A stretch of 64,000 nucleotides of DNA, from assembly GCF_036084755.1 (NCBI RefSeq), contig NZ_CP107968.1, positions 1,912,501 to 1,976,500 of the forward strand, written 5' to 3'. Position numbers and translations under genes: made by a program. Below the pieces are notes generated by a model. That model did not search any database and was not told the DNA's origin. It saw nothing but the letters and a program-made list of their open reading frames with translations. Every line of letters starts with the position of its first letter. Within the stretch, counting starts at the first letter, position 1. Source of the stretch: Streptomyces sp. NBC_00370. Its GTDB lineage: Bacteria; Actinomycetota; Actinomycetes; Streptomycetales; Streptomycetaceae. Below are positions 8,568 through 16,321 of this stretch, one piece after another.

Positions 8568-9536
8568 TCAGGCGCGAAAGATGTCGCCGAGCGCGGCCCC
8601 GACATCGTGGTGGGTGCGGACGGCGTGGAAGGTGCCGCGGCCCAGCCGGGCCATCTCCGTGCCGAGTTCGACGTCCTTCTCGCCGCTCGTGTCGAGCAGC
8701 ACGTCGAGCCTCGGCAGCCGGGCGGCGGCGGGCCGTGGGTCGGGGCCCGCGTTGTGCACGCAGTCGGACAGCAGCAGGACCCGCGCGTCGGGTTCGGGCA
8801 CTCCGGCGAGCTGCCGGGCGGCGAGCTGGAGCGGGAAGCCCACGTTGGTGAGTCCCCTGGCGGGCAGCCGCAGCATCGCGTCGAGGAGTTCGGCGGGCCG
8901 GACCGGCTCGCCGAGGCCGAGGAGGATCGCCGCGTCGGACCAGAACGCGATGACGGCGAGGGCGTCCTGCGCCAGTTCGGCGGCGAGCGCGCCGACGGTC
9001 GCCGCCGCCGTGCGGACCCGCTCGCCCTTCATCGAGCCGGACAGGTCGACGGCGAGGACCACGGACCTGCGGGCGTGGACCCGCTCGAAGACGTAGATGT
9101 CCTCGTCCTCGGGCACCGGGTGCTCGGCCAGGCTCTCCAGGGTGCGGTCGAGGTCGATCTCGTCGCTCCTGTCCCGGTAGGGCAGGCTGGCGAGCCGGCC
9201 GGTGGCGCGCCGTGCGGTGCTGGCCCGCTTCGGCTTGGGCAGCGAGAGCCGGGCCGCGATGGCCCTGGCCCGTGCCCGCACCTCGGGGTCGACCGCCTCC
9301 TCGTCGGTGGCGGTGAGCAGGTGTCCTTCCTCGTCGGTGAAGCCCGCTCCCGGGCCTGCGGGCCGCTCGCGCGCCGTGCCGCCGCGCGGCTGGGCGCGCA
9401 GCACGGCCCCGCCGGTGCCCAGCACGGTCTCGAACACCATCGGATCCTCGTCCAGCTTCTTCGGGGTACGGCGCAGCGGCCTGCTCGTGGCTGTGGCGCG
9501 AGCCGTCTCACGGCGCAGCGGCGAGTCGGCGGCCAC
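8568..9536 (-). CDS. VWA-domain protein, CoxE-like, inside the mft operon
   Basis: 322 residues with a GTG start behind GAAGAGCT. The N-terminal half is charged. The VWA domain covers about residues 158-320 with a MIDAS motif AVDLSGSM, a downstream Thr (LPARGLTNVGF) and Asp (LLLSDCVHN). VWA proteins of this type work with MoxR-class AAA+ ATPases as chaperone pairs that activate or insert metals into enzymes (CoxD/CoxE in CO dehydrogenase is the standard case). It starts 6 bp after the moxR stop, so the pair is a unit. The client is unknown; a mycofactocin-linked dehydrogenase is my guess from operon membership. Confidence 0.88.
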   Translation of the reverse strand: MAADSPLRRETARATATSRPLRRTPKKLDEDPMVFETVLGTGGAVLRAQPRGGTARERPAGPGAGFTDEEGHLLTATDEEAVDPEVRARARAIAARLSLPKPKRASTARRATGRLASLPYRDRSDEIDLDRTLESLAEHPVPEDEDIYVFERVHARRSVVLAVDLSGSMKGERVRTAAATVGALAAELAQDALAVIAFWSDAAILLGLGEPVRPAELLDAMLRLPARGLTNVGFPLQLAARQLAGVPEPDARVLLLSDCVHNAGPDPRPAAARLPRLDVLLDTSGEKDVELGTEMARLGRGTFHAVRTHHDVGAALGDIFRA

Positions 9537-9542
9537 AGCTCT

Positions 9543-10505
9543 TCAGCCAGGTTCGGCGCGTGCCGGGTCCAGCACGAAGCGGTTCTCCCAGATCTCGCGC
9601 AGGACGCGTTCCGGGGTCGTCCCGGCCGCCTCGTCGATGCGGATACGGCCGGACAGGGCGACGGTCATGGCGTCGTAGAACGTCTCGGGGTAGCGCTCGT
9701 CGGCCGGTCCCGCGAGCTGTCGCAGCAGGGTGAGTTCATGGTCGACGAGGGCGCAGTCGATCGCTCCGCGCACACTGCTGCCCTGCCGTACGTCCTGGTG
9801 GACGCGGGTGGCCCGGGTGACGGCGACGGCGTCGGCGATGATCCGCTCGGCGAGTGCGCCGGTCAGTTCGGTGCGCAGCGCGAGGATGCCTTCCTCGGCC
9901 CGGGTGTCCTGGTAGTCCACGACGATCCGGTTGAGCCGGTCGCTGACGCTCATGGAGAGCCGGGTCGTGCCGACGTTGTCGTACGGGTTCATCGAGGCGA
10001 CGACCCGGAACGACGGCTGGGCGGTGATCCGGCCGACGCGCGGCACCTGGATGGTGCGGTCCGCCATCGCGGTGAGCAGCGCGTTGAGGGTGTCCTCGGG
10101 GGCGCGGTTGAACTCCTCCAGGTAGAGGAAGCCGCCGGTGCTCATGGCCTCGACCAGCGGTCCGGCGACGAAGTTGTCGGCGCTGTAGTCCTCCCGCAGC
10201 ACCCGCGAGGGGTTGTGATGGCCGATCAGTTTGGCCGGGGTCAGATCGGCGTTGCCTTCCACGAACACCAGGGGGATGCCCCATTCGTCGGTGATCGCCC
10301 TGAGCATGGTGGTCTTGCTGGTGCCCGGGGGGCCTTCCAGCACGAGATCACGCCCGGCGGCGACCGCCGCGAGCGCGAGTTCCAGCTCGCGCTCACGGCC
10401 GACAAGGCGCGAGGCGATCCGCTCCCGGGTCGCCAGCACACCGGCCGTCGCGGTCGACGTCTCCCGGGCTGTCCGCTGCGTGGTAATCGTCCTCGTCCTT
10501 GTCAT
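9543..10505 (-). CDS. MoxR-type AAA+ ATPase inside the mft operon
   Basis: 320 residues beginning MTRTRTITTQRTARETS. Walker A is LEGPPGTSKTTM, Walker B is FLYLEEFNRAPEDTLNALL, and sensor-1 lies in RVVASMNPYDNVG. This is the MoxR/CoxD architecture: an N-terminal AAA core and an all-helical lid. It would power remodelling of a client enzyme together with the VWA protein encoded 6 bp downstream. Located 11 bp after an SDR gene of the mycofactocin-coupled type. No experimental link of MoxR to mycofactocin is known to me; the association is purely by gene order. Confidence 0.9.
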   Translation of the reverse strand: MTRTRTITTQRTARETSTATAGVLATRERIASRLVGRERELELALAAVAAGRDLVLEGPPGTSKTTMLRAITDEWGIPLVFVEGNADLTPAKLIGHHNPSRVLREDYSADNFVAGPLVEAMSTGGFLYLEEFNRAPEDTLNALLTAMADRTIQVPRVGRITAQPSFRVVASMNPYDNVGTTRLSMSVSDRLNRIVVDYQDTRAEEGILALRTELTGALAERIIADAVAVTRATRVHQDVRQGSSVRGAIDCALVDHELTLLRQLAGPADERYPETFYDAMTVALSGRIRIDEAAGTTPERVLREIWENRFVLDPARAEPG

Positions 10506-10516
10506 GGTGGCGTCGC

Positions 10517-11353
10517 TTACTTGGTGAGCTGTCCGGCGTCCACCGGCAGCGTGACGCCGGTGACGTAACGCGACTCGTCGGAGGCCAGCCAGAGCACGGC
10601 GTTGGAGATGTCGACCGGCTCGACCCACGGGATCGGCAGCGCGTTCATCGCGGCGAAGCGCGGTGCGAGGACGTCCCTGTTCCGCTCCTCGGGGGTGAGG
10701 TCGGGCGAGAACAGCTCGTAGGCGGCCGAGTTCTGGATCATGTCGGTGTTGACCGACGTGGGGTGCACGCTGTTGACCCGGATGCTGTCCGGCGCCAGCT
10801 CCAGCGCGAGAGTGCGCATGAGCCCCACGACACCGTGCTTGGCCGCCACGTAGTGGCCGATGTTCTCCATGCCCATCAACCCGGCCGTCGAGCTGGTCAG
10901 GATGATCGAGCCGCCGTTGCCGCCCGCCTTGAGATGCGGGATCGCCGCCTTGGCGGTGCGCCACACACCGGTCAGATTGACGTCGATCATGTCGGCGAAC
11001 TGGGTCTCGCTGAGTTCGTCCATCGTGCCGAAGCTGAAGATGCCGGCGTTGGCCGAGACGATGTCGAGCCGGCCGAGCTGGGCGACGCCGTCGTCGACCG
11101 CCCGCTTCACCGCTTCGAAGTCGCGTACGTCGGCCTGGGTGGCGACGATCCTGCGGTCCAGGGCTTCCACCTGGCGTACGGTCTCGGCGAGGTCGTCCGG
11201 TGTCGCCATGGCGTACGGGACGGAATCTATCTGGGATGCGATGTCTATCGCGATGATGTCCGCGCCCTCCTGGGCGAGGCGCAACGCGTGGCTGCGGCCC
11301 TGGCCGCGTGCCGCGCCGGTGACGAACGCTACTTTGCCTTCTACACGCCCCAT
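10517..11353 (-). CDS. Mycofactocin-coupled SDR oxidoreductase 1
   Basis: 278 residues, ATG preceded by AAGGAGA. N-terminal NAD motif TGAARGQGRSHA, NAG motif SANAG, catalytic Ser and YVAAK (YxxxK). The extra segment after the second strand (ATPDDLAETVRQVEALDRRI) is the insertion typical of the subfamily that co-occurs with mycofactocin. Members hold NAD(H) tightly as nicotinoproteins and need mycofactocin as external electron acceptor. The substrate is unknown; secondary alcohols are usual. It is 49 bp downstream of SDR 2, with which it shares most of its sequence, so the pair looks like a tandem duplication. Confidence 0.92.
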   Translation of the reverse strand: MGRVEGKVAFVTGAARGQGRSHALRLAQEGADIIAIDIASQIDSVPYAMATPDDLAETVRQVEALDRRIVATQADVRDFEAVKRAVDDGVAQLGRLDIVSANAGIFSFGTMDELSETQFADMIDVNLTGVWRTAKAAIPHLKAGGNGGSIILTSSTAGLMGMENIGHYVAAKHGVVGLMRTLALELAPDSIRVNSVHPTSVNTDMIQNSAAYELFSPDLTPEERNRDVLAPRFAAMNALPIPWVEPVDISNAVLWLASDESRYVTGVTLPVDAGQLTK

Positions 11354-11402
11354 TGCGTGTCTCCTTGTCTTGAAGTCTTCGGTGGTGCTGGGTGCGGGTC
11401 TG

Positions 11403-12236
11403 TCACTTGAGGAAGCAGCCGGCGTCGACCGGCAGCGGAACGCCGGTGATGTAGCGCGCCTCGTCCGAGGCGAGGAACAGCAGGGCGTTGGAGATGTCGA
11501 CCGACTCGACCCACGGGATCGGCAGGGCGTTGACGGCCTGTGAGGCCACGGCGAAGTCGTCCCTGGTCGGGTGGTCGAGGTCCGGGCTGAACATCCGGTA
11601 CGTCGACTCGTTCTGGATCATGTCCGTGTCCACCTGCGTGGGGTGGAGGCTGTTGACCCGGATGCTGTCCGGCGCGAGCTCCAGCGCGAGGGTGCGCATG
11701 AGTCCGACCACGCCGTGCTTGGCGGAGACGTAGTGCGCGACGTTCTGATAGCCGATCAGGCCCGCCTCGGAGCTGGTGAGGATGATCGAGCCGCCGCTGC
11801 CGCCGGCCTTGAGATGCGGGATCGCCGCGGCGCAGGTCTTCCACACGCCGGTCAGATTGATGTCGATCATGGTGGCCCAGCTGTCCTCGGCCAGGTCCTC
11901 GGCCGGGGCCGGGGTGTTGAGGATGCCGGCGTTCGCCGAGACGATGTCGAGCTTCCCCAGCTCGGCGACCCCCTGGCCGACGGCCTCCTTGAGCTGTGCG
12001 AGGTCCCGTACGTCGGCCTTCCGCGCCACGATCCTGCGGTCCAGGGCTTCCACCTGGCGCACGGTCTCGGCGAGATCGTCCTCGGTGGCCCCTGAATAGA
12101 CCACGCCGGGTATGTCCTCGCAGATGTCGACCGCGATGATGTCGGCGCCCTCTTGCGCCAGCCTGACCGCGTGGCTGCGGCCCTGTCCTCGTGCTGCCCC
12201 CGTGATGAATGCGACCTTGCCTTCTACACGCCCCAT
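11403..12236 (-). CDS. Mycofactocin-coupled SDR oxidoreductase 2
   Basis: 277 residues starting MGRVEGKVAFITGAARGQGR. It has the same motifs as SDR 1: TGAARGQG, SANAG, HYVSAKHG with catalytic Tyr and Lys, and the ATEDDLAETVRQVEALDRRI insertion. The ATG at 12236 lies behind GAAAGGTG. It diverges from SDR 1 mainly in the substrate loop after the catalytic lysine (STYRMFSPDLDHPTRDDFA), so substrates probably differ. It lies 98 bp downstream of mftC in the same direction. A nicotinoprotein alcohol dehydrogenase role is inferred from the family. Confidence 0.92.
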   Translation of the reverse strand: MGRVEGKVAFITGAARGQGRSHAVRLAQEGADIIAVDICEDIPGVVYSGATEDDLAETVRQVEALDRRIVARKADVRDLAQLKEAVGQGVAELGKLDIVSANAGILNTPAPAEDLAEDSWATMIDINLTGVWKTCAAAIPHLKAGGSGGSIILTSSEAGLIGYQNVAHYVSAKHGVVGLMRTLALELAPDSIRVNSLHPTQVDTDMIQNESTYRMFSPDLDHPTRDDFAVASQAVNALPIPWVESVDISNALLFLASDEARYITGVPLPVDAGCFLK

Positions 12237-12334
12237 TACGTGCACCTTTCTCATCATATTTCGCCATCGCGCAGAGACGCGTTCCCGTCGAACGCGCCTG
12301 TGCGGGCTGTGTTGTTGTACTGCTCCGGGGCCGG

Positions 12335-13582
12335 CTACTCCGGCCGGAACCCGGCGAGCGGGCTCTCGGCGCAGTCGCTGACCGGAGGCCCGTCCAGCTC
12401 CGCGCGGCGGGTGAGGGTCAGGGCCACCGGACCCGGGCGCGCGGCCCGGGTGGTGCGGTGGGAGTGATCCGCCGAGGATTTCGGGACGGGAGTCTGTGAA
12501 GTGCGGCCGGCGAGCAGCTGCTCGCCGTACCCCTGGACGCACTCGGGGTCGGGGCCGTCCAGCGGAAGGCCCGTGAAGAACTTCGCCGCCATGCACCCGC
12601 CCTTGCAGGTGTCGAAGAACTGGCAGGAGGCGCAGGCTCCCCCGGACTGCGGTTGGCGCAGCCGCTGGAACAGCTCGGACTGCCGCCAGACGCCGGTGAA
12701 GCCGCCGGGGGTACGGATGTTGCCGGCGAGGAATTCGTCGTGGATCGCGAACGGGCAGGCGTAGACGTCGCCGATCGGGTCGATCAGGCAGACGACACGT
12801 CCGGCGCCGCACAGGTTGAGCCCGGGCAGCGCCTCCCCGAAGGCGGAGAGGTGGAAGAACGAGTCACCGGTCAGCACGCTGTCGCCGTGCGCCACGAGCC
12901 AGTCGTACAGCTCGCGTTGCTGGTCGCGGGTGGGGTGCAGCTCGTCCCACACGTCGGCGCCGCGCCCCGAGGGGCGCAGCCGGGTCAGCCTGAGCTGGGC
13001 CCCGTAGCGGTCGGCGATCTCCTTGAACTCGTCCATCTGCGGGATGTTGTGCCGGGTGCAGACGACGGACAGTTTGAAGTTCTCCATCCCTGCGGCGGAG
13101 AGATTGGCCATGGCCTGCAGGGCCATGTCGTACGAACCGGGGCCGCGTACGGCGTCGTTGACCTCGGCGGTCGCGCCGTCGAGGGAGATCTGCACGTCGA
13201 CGTAGGAGTTCCGGGCGAGCCGCTCGGCCACCTCCGGGGTGATCTTCACGCCGTTCGTGGAGAATTTCACGCCCACGTGATGGGCTGTGGCATAGTCCAC
13301 GAGCTCCCAGAAATCGGCGCGTACCGTCGGTTCGCCGCCGCCGATGTTGACGTAGAAGACCTGCATGCGTTCGAGCTCGTCGATCACCGCCTTCGCCTCA
13401 GCCGTGCTCAGTTCGCGCGGGTCGCGCCGTCCCGAGCTGGACAGGCAGTGGGTGCAGGAGAGGTTGCAGGCGTACGTGAGCTCCCAGGTGAGACAGATCG
13501 GCGCGTCGAGCCCGTACTCGAACAGGTCGACGAGCGGCTTGCTGCCCGCACTGCGGGTGGGAGTGTCCTGGAGCGCGGTCAT
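12335..13582 (-). CDS. mftC: Mycofactocin radical SAM maturase MftC
   Basis: 415 residues. The ATG at 13582 overlaps the mftB stop as ATGA. The radical SAM cluster motif is C39-x3-C43-x2-C46 (YACNLSCTHC), followed by IGGGEPT for SAM binding. The C-terminal SPASM region supplies auxiliary Fe-S ligands: LNLCGAG, YACPFAIHDEF, CASCQFFDTCKGGC and PDPEC. MftC decarboxylates the C-terminal Tyr of MftA and forms the Val-Tyr carbon-carbon bond. The final 50 residues are Pro/Arg-rich and end CAESPLAGFRPE, as in other MftC proteins. Confidence 0.97.
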   Translation of the reverse strand: MTALQDTPTRSAGSKPLVDLFEYGLDAPICLTWELTYACNLSCTHCLSSSGRRDPRELSTAEAKAVIDELERMQVFYVNIGGGEPTVRADFWELVDYATAHHVGVKFSTNGVKITPEVAERLARNSYVDVQISLDGATAEVNDAVRGPGSYDMALQAMANLSAAGMENFKLSVVCTRHNIPQMDEFKEIADRYGAQLRLTRLRPSGRGADVWDELHPTRDQQRELYDWLVAHGDSVLTGDSFFHLSAFGEALPGLNLCGAGRVVCLIDPIGDVYACPFAIHDEFLAGNIRTPGGFTGVWRQSELFQRLRQPQSGGACASCQFFDTCKGGCMAAKFFTGLPLDGPDPECVQGYGEQLLAGRTSQTPVPKSSADHSHRTTRAARPGPVALTLTRRAELDGPPVSDCAESPLAGFRPE

Positions 13583-13845
13583 GAGATCCTTTCCACCACC
13601 ATCGACGACTGGGCGAGCGTCGCGAGAGCCCGGCTGTAGCGCGGCACTTCGGGCTCGGCGACACCGGCGGCCGTGCACGCGGCCCGCGCGGTGGGAGCGT
13701 CCGCGAGTGACTGGACGACGGTCAGCAGGCGGCGGTCCTTGAGGAACGAGAGTTTGCGCGTCCCGAAGTGGTACAGCAGCGCACCGAAGGGTTCGGGCCG
13801 TACCGAGACCTGTGGATGCAGGTCCCAGGGACGATCGATGTCCAT
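13579..13845 (-). CDS. mftB: Mycofactocin precursor-binding chaperone MftB
   Basis: 88 residues from ATG 13845; GTG 13854 (three residues longer) is an equally possible start and lies 10 bp from the mftA stop. The sequence DLHPQVSVRPEPFGALLYHF and TRKLSFLKDRRLL is the hallmark of MftB. It is a PqqD-like RiPP recognition element that binds MftA and delivers it to MftC. Its stop overlaps the mftC start by 4 bp, which should fix the MftB:MftC ratio. Confidence 0.95.
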   Translation of the reverse strand: MDIDRPWDLHPQVSVRPEPFGALLYHFGTRKLSFLKDRRLLTVVQSLADAPTARAACTAAGVAEPEVPRYSRALATLAQSSMVVERIS

Positions 13846-13864
13846 GCCGGTCACGGCGCGGCGG

Positions 13865-14017
13865 CTAGTAGACGCCGCACATGCCGTCGATCGAGATCTC
13901 CTCGACGAGGTCGTCGGCCTCGATGACGGAATCGGGACGCGGTGCGGTGTCGGCTGTCGCGGCGGCGTCGGAAGCGCTGGACTGCTCGCCGGAAGGGACA
14001 ATCTGGAGGTCGTTCAT
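13865..14017 (-). CDS. mftA: Mycofactocin precursor peptide MftA
   Basis: 50 residues, MNDLQIVPSGEQSS at the start and VEEISIDGMCGVY at the end. The invariant IDGMCGVY core carries the C-terminal Val-Tyr that becomes the cofactor. The middle is an acidic Ala/Ser-rich leader. The ATG at 14017 has AGAGGA upstream. First gene of the leftward mft operon. The core matches the mycobacterial precursor, so the chemistry should be the same. Confidence 0.97.
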   Translation of the reverse strand: MNDLQIVPSGEQSSASDAAATADTAPRPDSVIEADDLVEEISIDGMCGVY

Positions 14018-14094
14018 ACGATGCTCCTCTGCGGCTTGATGACGCGGTACCGGCTGGCCGCCGGTCCCTGTCTGCCTGATAATCGCCACTGTAA

Positions 14095-14110
14095 TGGCAC
14101 CCGGTGTCAA
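14095..14110. promoter_or_regulatory. Candidate MftR operator / mftA promoter region
   Basis: TGGCACCCGGTGTCA (14095-14109) is a 15-bp palindrome with one mismatched pair. Read on the minus strand it overlaps TTGACA (14105-14110), a consensus -35 for the mftA direction. It lies 21 bp before the mftR start, so a repressor bound here could block both directions. GATAAT at 14078-14083 is a possible -10 for mftR. A convincing mftA -10 at standard spacing is not visible. Confidence 0.5.
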
Positions 14111-14129
14111 ATGGAAGAAAGGGAAAGAT

Positions 14130-14750
14130 GTGACTTCCTCAGCCGGCGTCCCACGGCCTGCGGCGCGCGCCGGCAGACAGCCATCGACGTCGGTGGGCGA
14201 GCTGAGCCATGTCGCGCTCCAGCTCTTCGTGGAACGCGGCTTCGCCGAGACGACGGTGGACGACATAGCCAACGCGTCCGGCATCGGGCGGCGCACCTTC
14301 TTCCGCTACTTCCGGTCGAAGAACGACGTCCCGTGGGGCGACTTCGACGACCTCGTGGAGCAGATGCGCGAGTATCTGCGCGCCACCCCGCAGGAGACCC
14401 CCCTGCTGGACGCGCTGCGCTCCGCCATCGTCGAGTTCAACCAGTTCCCCGCCGAGGAGATCGAGTACCACAAACGCCGGATGGACCTCCTGCTGAACGT
14501 GCCGTCGCTGGTCGCGCACTCGACGCTGCGCTACGCGTCCTGGCGGCAGGTGGTCGCCGAGTACGCCGCCCGCAGACTCGGTGTGTCCGAGGACGATCTG
14601 CGGCCGCAGGTGATCGCCTGGACGTTCCTGGCCGCCTCGCTGTCCGCGTACGAGCAGTGGCTCAGACGGGACGGCAGTGATCTGCGGGAGCTGCTGTGGT
14701 CGGCGTTCGACGTGCTGAGCGAGACCTTCGCCGAGGACCCGCCCAGGTGA
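14130..14750 (+). CDS. mftR: TetR-family regulator MftR
   Basis: 206 residues. GTG 14130 is chosen because of the purine-rich AGAAAGGGAAAG upstream; an ATG at 14094 would lie inside the palindrome. The N-terminal helix-turn-helix is LSHVALQLFVERGFAETTVD then IGRRTFFRYFRSKNDVPWGD, a typical MftR sequence. MftR represses mft genes and responds to long-chain acyl-CoA in mycobacteria. It diverges from mftA and its stop overlaps mftG as GTGA, so it is co-translated with the last cofactor gene. Confidence 0.93.
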   Translation: MTSSAGVPRPAARAGRQPSTSVGELSHVALQLFVERGFAETTVDDIANASGIGRRTFFRYFRSKNDVPWGDFDDLVEQMREYLRATPQETPLLDALRSAIVEFNQFPAEEIEYHKRRMDLLLNVPSLVAHSTLRYASWRQVVAEYAARRLGVSEDDLRPQVIAWTFLAASLSAYEQWLRRDGSDLRELLWSAFDVLSETFAEDPPR

Positions 14751-16309
14751 TCCGGCACGACGTGGTGGTCGTCGGCGCGGGGGCGAGCGGAGCGCCGCTC
14801 GCCGCGCGGCTCAGCGAGGACGGCGACCGCCGGGTGCTGCTGGTGGAGGCCGGACCCGTACCGCTGCGCGCGGCCGGCTTCGGGCCCGGACTGCTGGACG
14901 GGCGGCTGGTCCCGGGCGCCTGGCCGGGCCACCCCGCCGGTACGGAGTATCCGGCGCACCTCACGCCGGAGCGCCCGTACACCGTCGTCAGGGGCCGGTT
15001 CCTCGGCGGCTCGACCACGATCAACGGCGGGTACTTCGTCCGCGCCAGGCGCGCCGACTTCGACCGGTGGTCGGCGGCCGGCAACGACGCCTGGTCCTTC
15101 GACCGGGTCCTGCCGTTCCTGCGCGGCCTGGAGACCGACCTGGACCACGGCTCGTCGGCGGTGCACGGCGGTTCGGGTCCCGTCAGGGTCCGGCGCACCT
15201 CGCTCGGCCACCCCGCGGCGGCCGGGTTCGGCGCCGCCGCCGCCGAGCTGGGCTTTCCCGCCGAGCCCGACAAGAACGACCAGGGCGCGCCCGGCTTCGG
15301 TCCCGTGCCGACGAACACGGACGCGGGTGTGCGGGTGAACACCGGTCTCAGCTATCTGCTCGACGCGTTTGCCCGGCCCAACCTCGACGTCAGCGGCGAC
15401 AGCACCGTCCTGCGGGTCCTGGTCGAGGGCGGCGGGACGGCGGGCGCCCGCGCCGTCGGGGTCGAGCTGGAGCGCGCCGGCCGACGGGAGACCGTACGGG
15501 CCGGTGAGGTCGTGCTCTGCGCCGGGGCCTTCGCCTCGCCGCAGTTGCTGCTGCTCTCGGGCATCGGCCCGCGCGCCGACCTCGAACGGCTCGGGGTGCC
15601 GGTCGTACGGCACGCCCCGGGCGTGGGCGCGGGCTTCGGCGACCATCCGCAGGTCGTCGTCGAGTGGGCTCCCTCGTCCGAGCTGCCGGCGCCCGAAGGC
15701 AACTGGCTGGGCGGGAGCCTCCACCTGTCGTCGTCGGACGGCGGGCACTCCGGCGATCTGGAGATCCTGCAGTCGCTGGTGCCGATGGCGGGCCTGGTCG
15801 GCGGGACGACGGCGGTCCCGGGCGCACCCCTGCCGTTCCTCGTCTCCGTCCAGGCACCGGAGTCCGTGGGGAAGCTGCGGCTGGTGTCCGCCGACCCCGG
15901 GGTGCCGCCGCGGATCGACTACGGCTATCTGTCCACGGCCGACAGCAGGCGCAGGATGCGCGAGGCGGTACGGGTCACGGCTGCGGTGATCGCGTCGCGC
16001 GCGTTCGGCGCCGTCGCCGCGGGGCGGGCCGGACCGGATCCGCGGGTCCTGGCCGACGACGGCGGGCTCGACCGGTGGATCGCCGGCCGGCTCGGCACGT
16101 CGGTGCACGCCTGCGCGAGCGCGCCGATGGGGCCGCCGGACGATCCGGGCGCGGTCGTCGACCAGTACGGCAGGGTGTACGGGGTCAGCGGACTGCGCGT
16201 CGCGGACACATCGATCCTGCCGACGGCCCCGCTGCGCGGCCCCGCGGCGACGGCGGTGCTGGTGGGCGAGGTCGTGGCCGCCGCGATGCGCCGTCCGGAC
16301 AGCCCTTAG
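14747..16309 (+). CDS. mftG: Mycofactocin-system GMC oxidoreductase MftG
   Basis: 520 residues from GTG 14747, overlapping the mftR stop. FAD-binding VVVVGAGASGAPLAARLSED at the N-terminus, GMC signature RGRFLGGSTTINGG, second signature GAFASPQLLLLSGIGP, and catalytic histidine region LGTSVHACASAPMG. The C-terminal block ADTSILPTAPLRGPAATAV is typical. MftG is proposed to oxidise reduced mycofactocin and pass electrons toward the respiratory chain in mycobacteria. It converges with SDR 3, with 12 bp between stops. Confidence 0.94.
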   Translation: MIRHDVVVVGAGASGAPLAARLSEDGDRRVLLVEAGPVPLRAAGFGPGLLDGRLVPGAWPGHPAGTEYPAHLTPERPYTVVRGRFLGGSTTINGGYFVRARRADFDRWSAAGNDAWSFDRVLPFLRGLETDLDHGSSAVHGGSGPVRVRRTSLGHPAAAGFGAAAAELGFPAEPDKNDQGAPGFGPVPTNTDAGVRVNTGLSYLLDAFARPNLDVSGDSTVLRVLVEGGGTAGARAVGVELERAGRRETVRAGEVVLCAGAFASPQLLLLSGIGPRADLERLGVPVVRHAPGVGAGFGDHPQVVVEWAPSSELPAPEGNWLGGSLHLSSSDGGHSGDLEILQSLVPMAGLVGGTTAVPGAPLPFLVSVQAPESVGKLRLVSADPGVPPRIDYGYLSTADSRRRMREAVRVTAAVIASRAFGAVAAGRAGPDPRVLADDGGLDRWIAGRLGTSVHACASAPMGPPDDPGAVVDQYGRVYGVSGLRVADTSILPTAPLRGPAATAVLVGEVVAAAMRRPDSP

Positions 16310-16321
16310 GTCCAGTAGGCC

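Noticed and set aside
8373..10568. A 731-codon plus-strand frame
   Set aside because: Antisense to mftD, VWA and moxR, which have full motifs; translation is low-complexity.
14696..14746. Longer MftG N-terminus from an upstream GTG
   Set aside because: The extra residues (MVGVRRAERDLRRGPAQ) precede the FAD motif without family support; GTG 14747 overlaps the mftR stop as expected for coupling.
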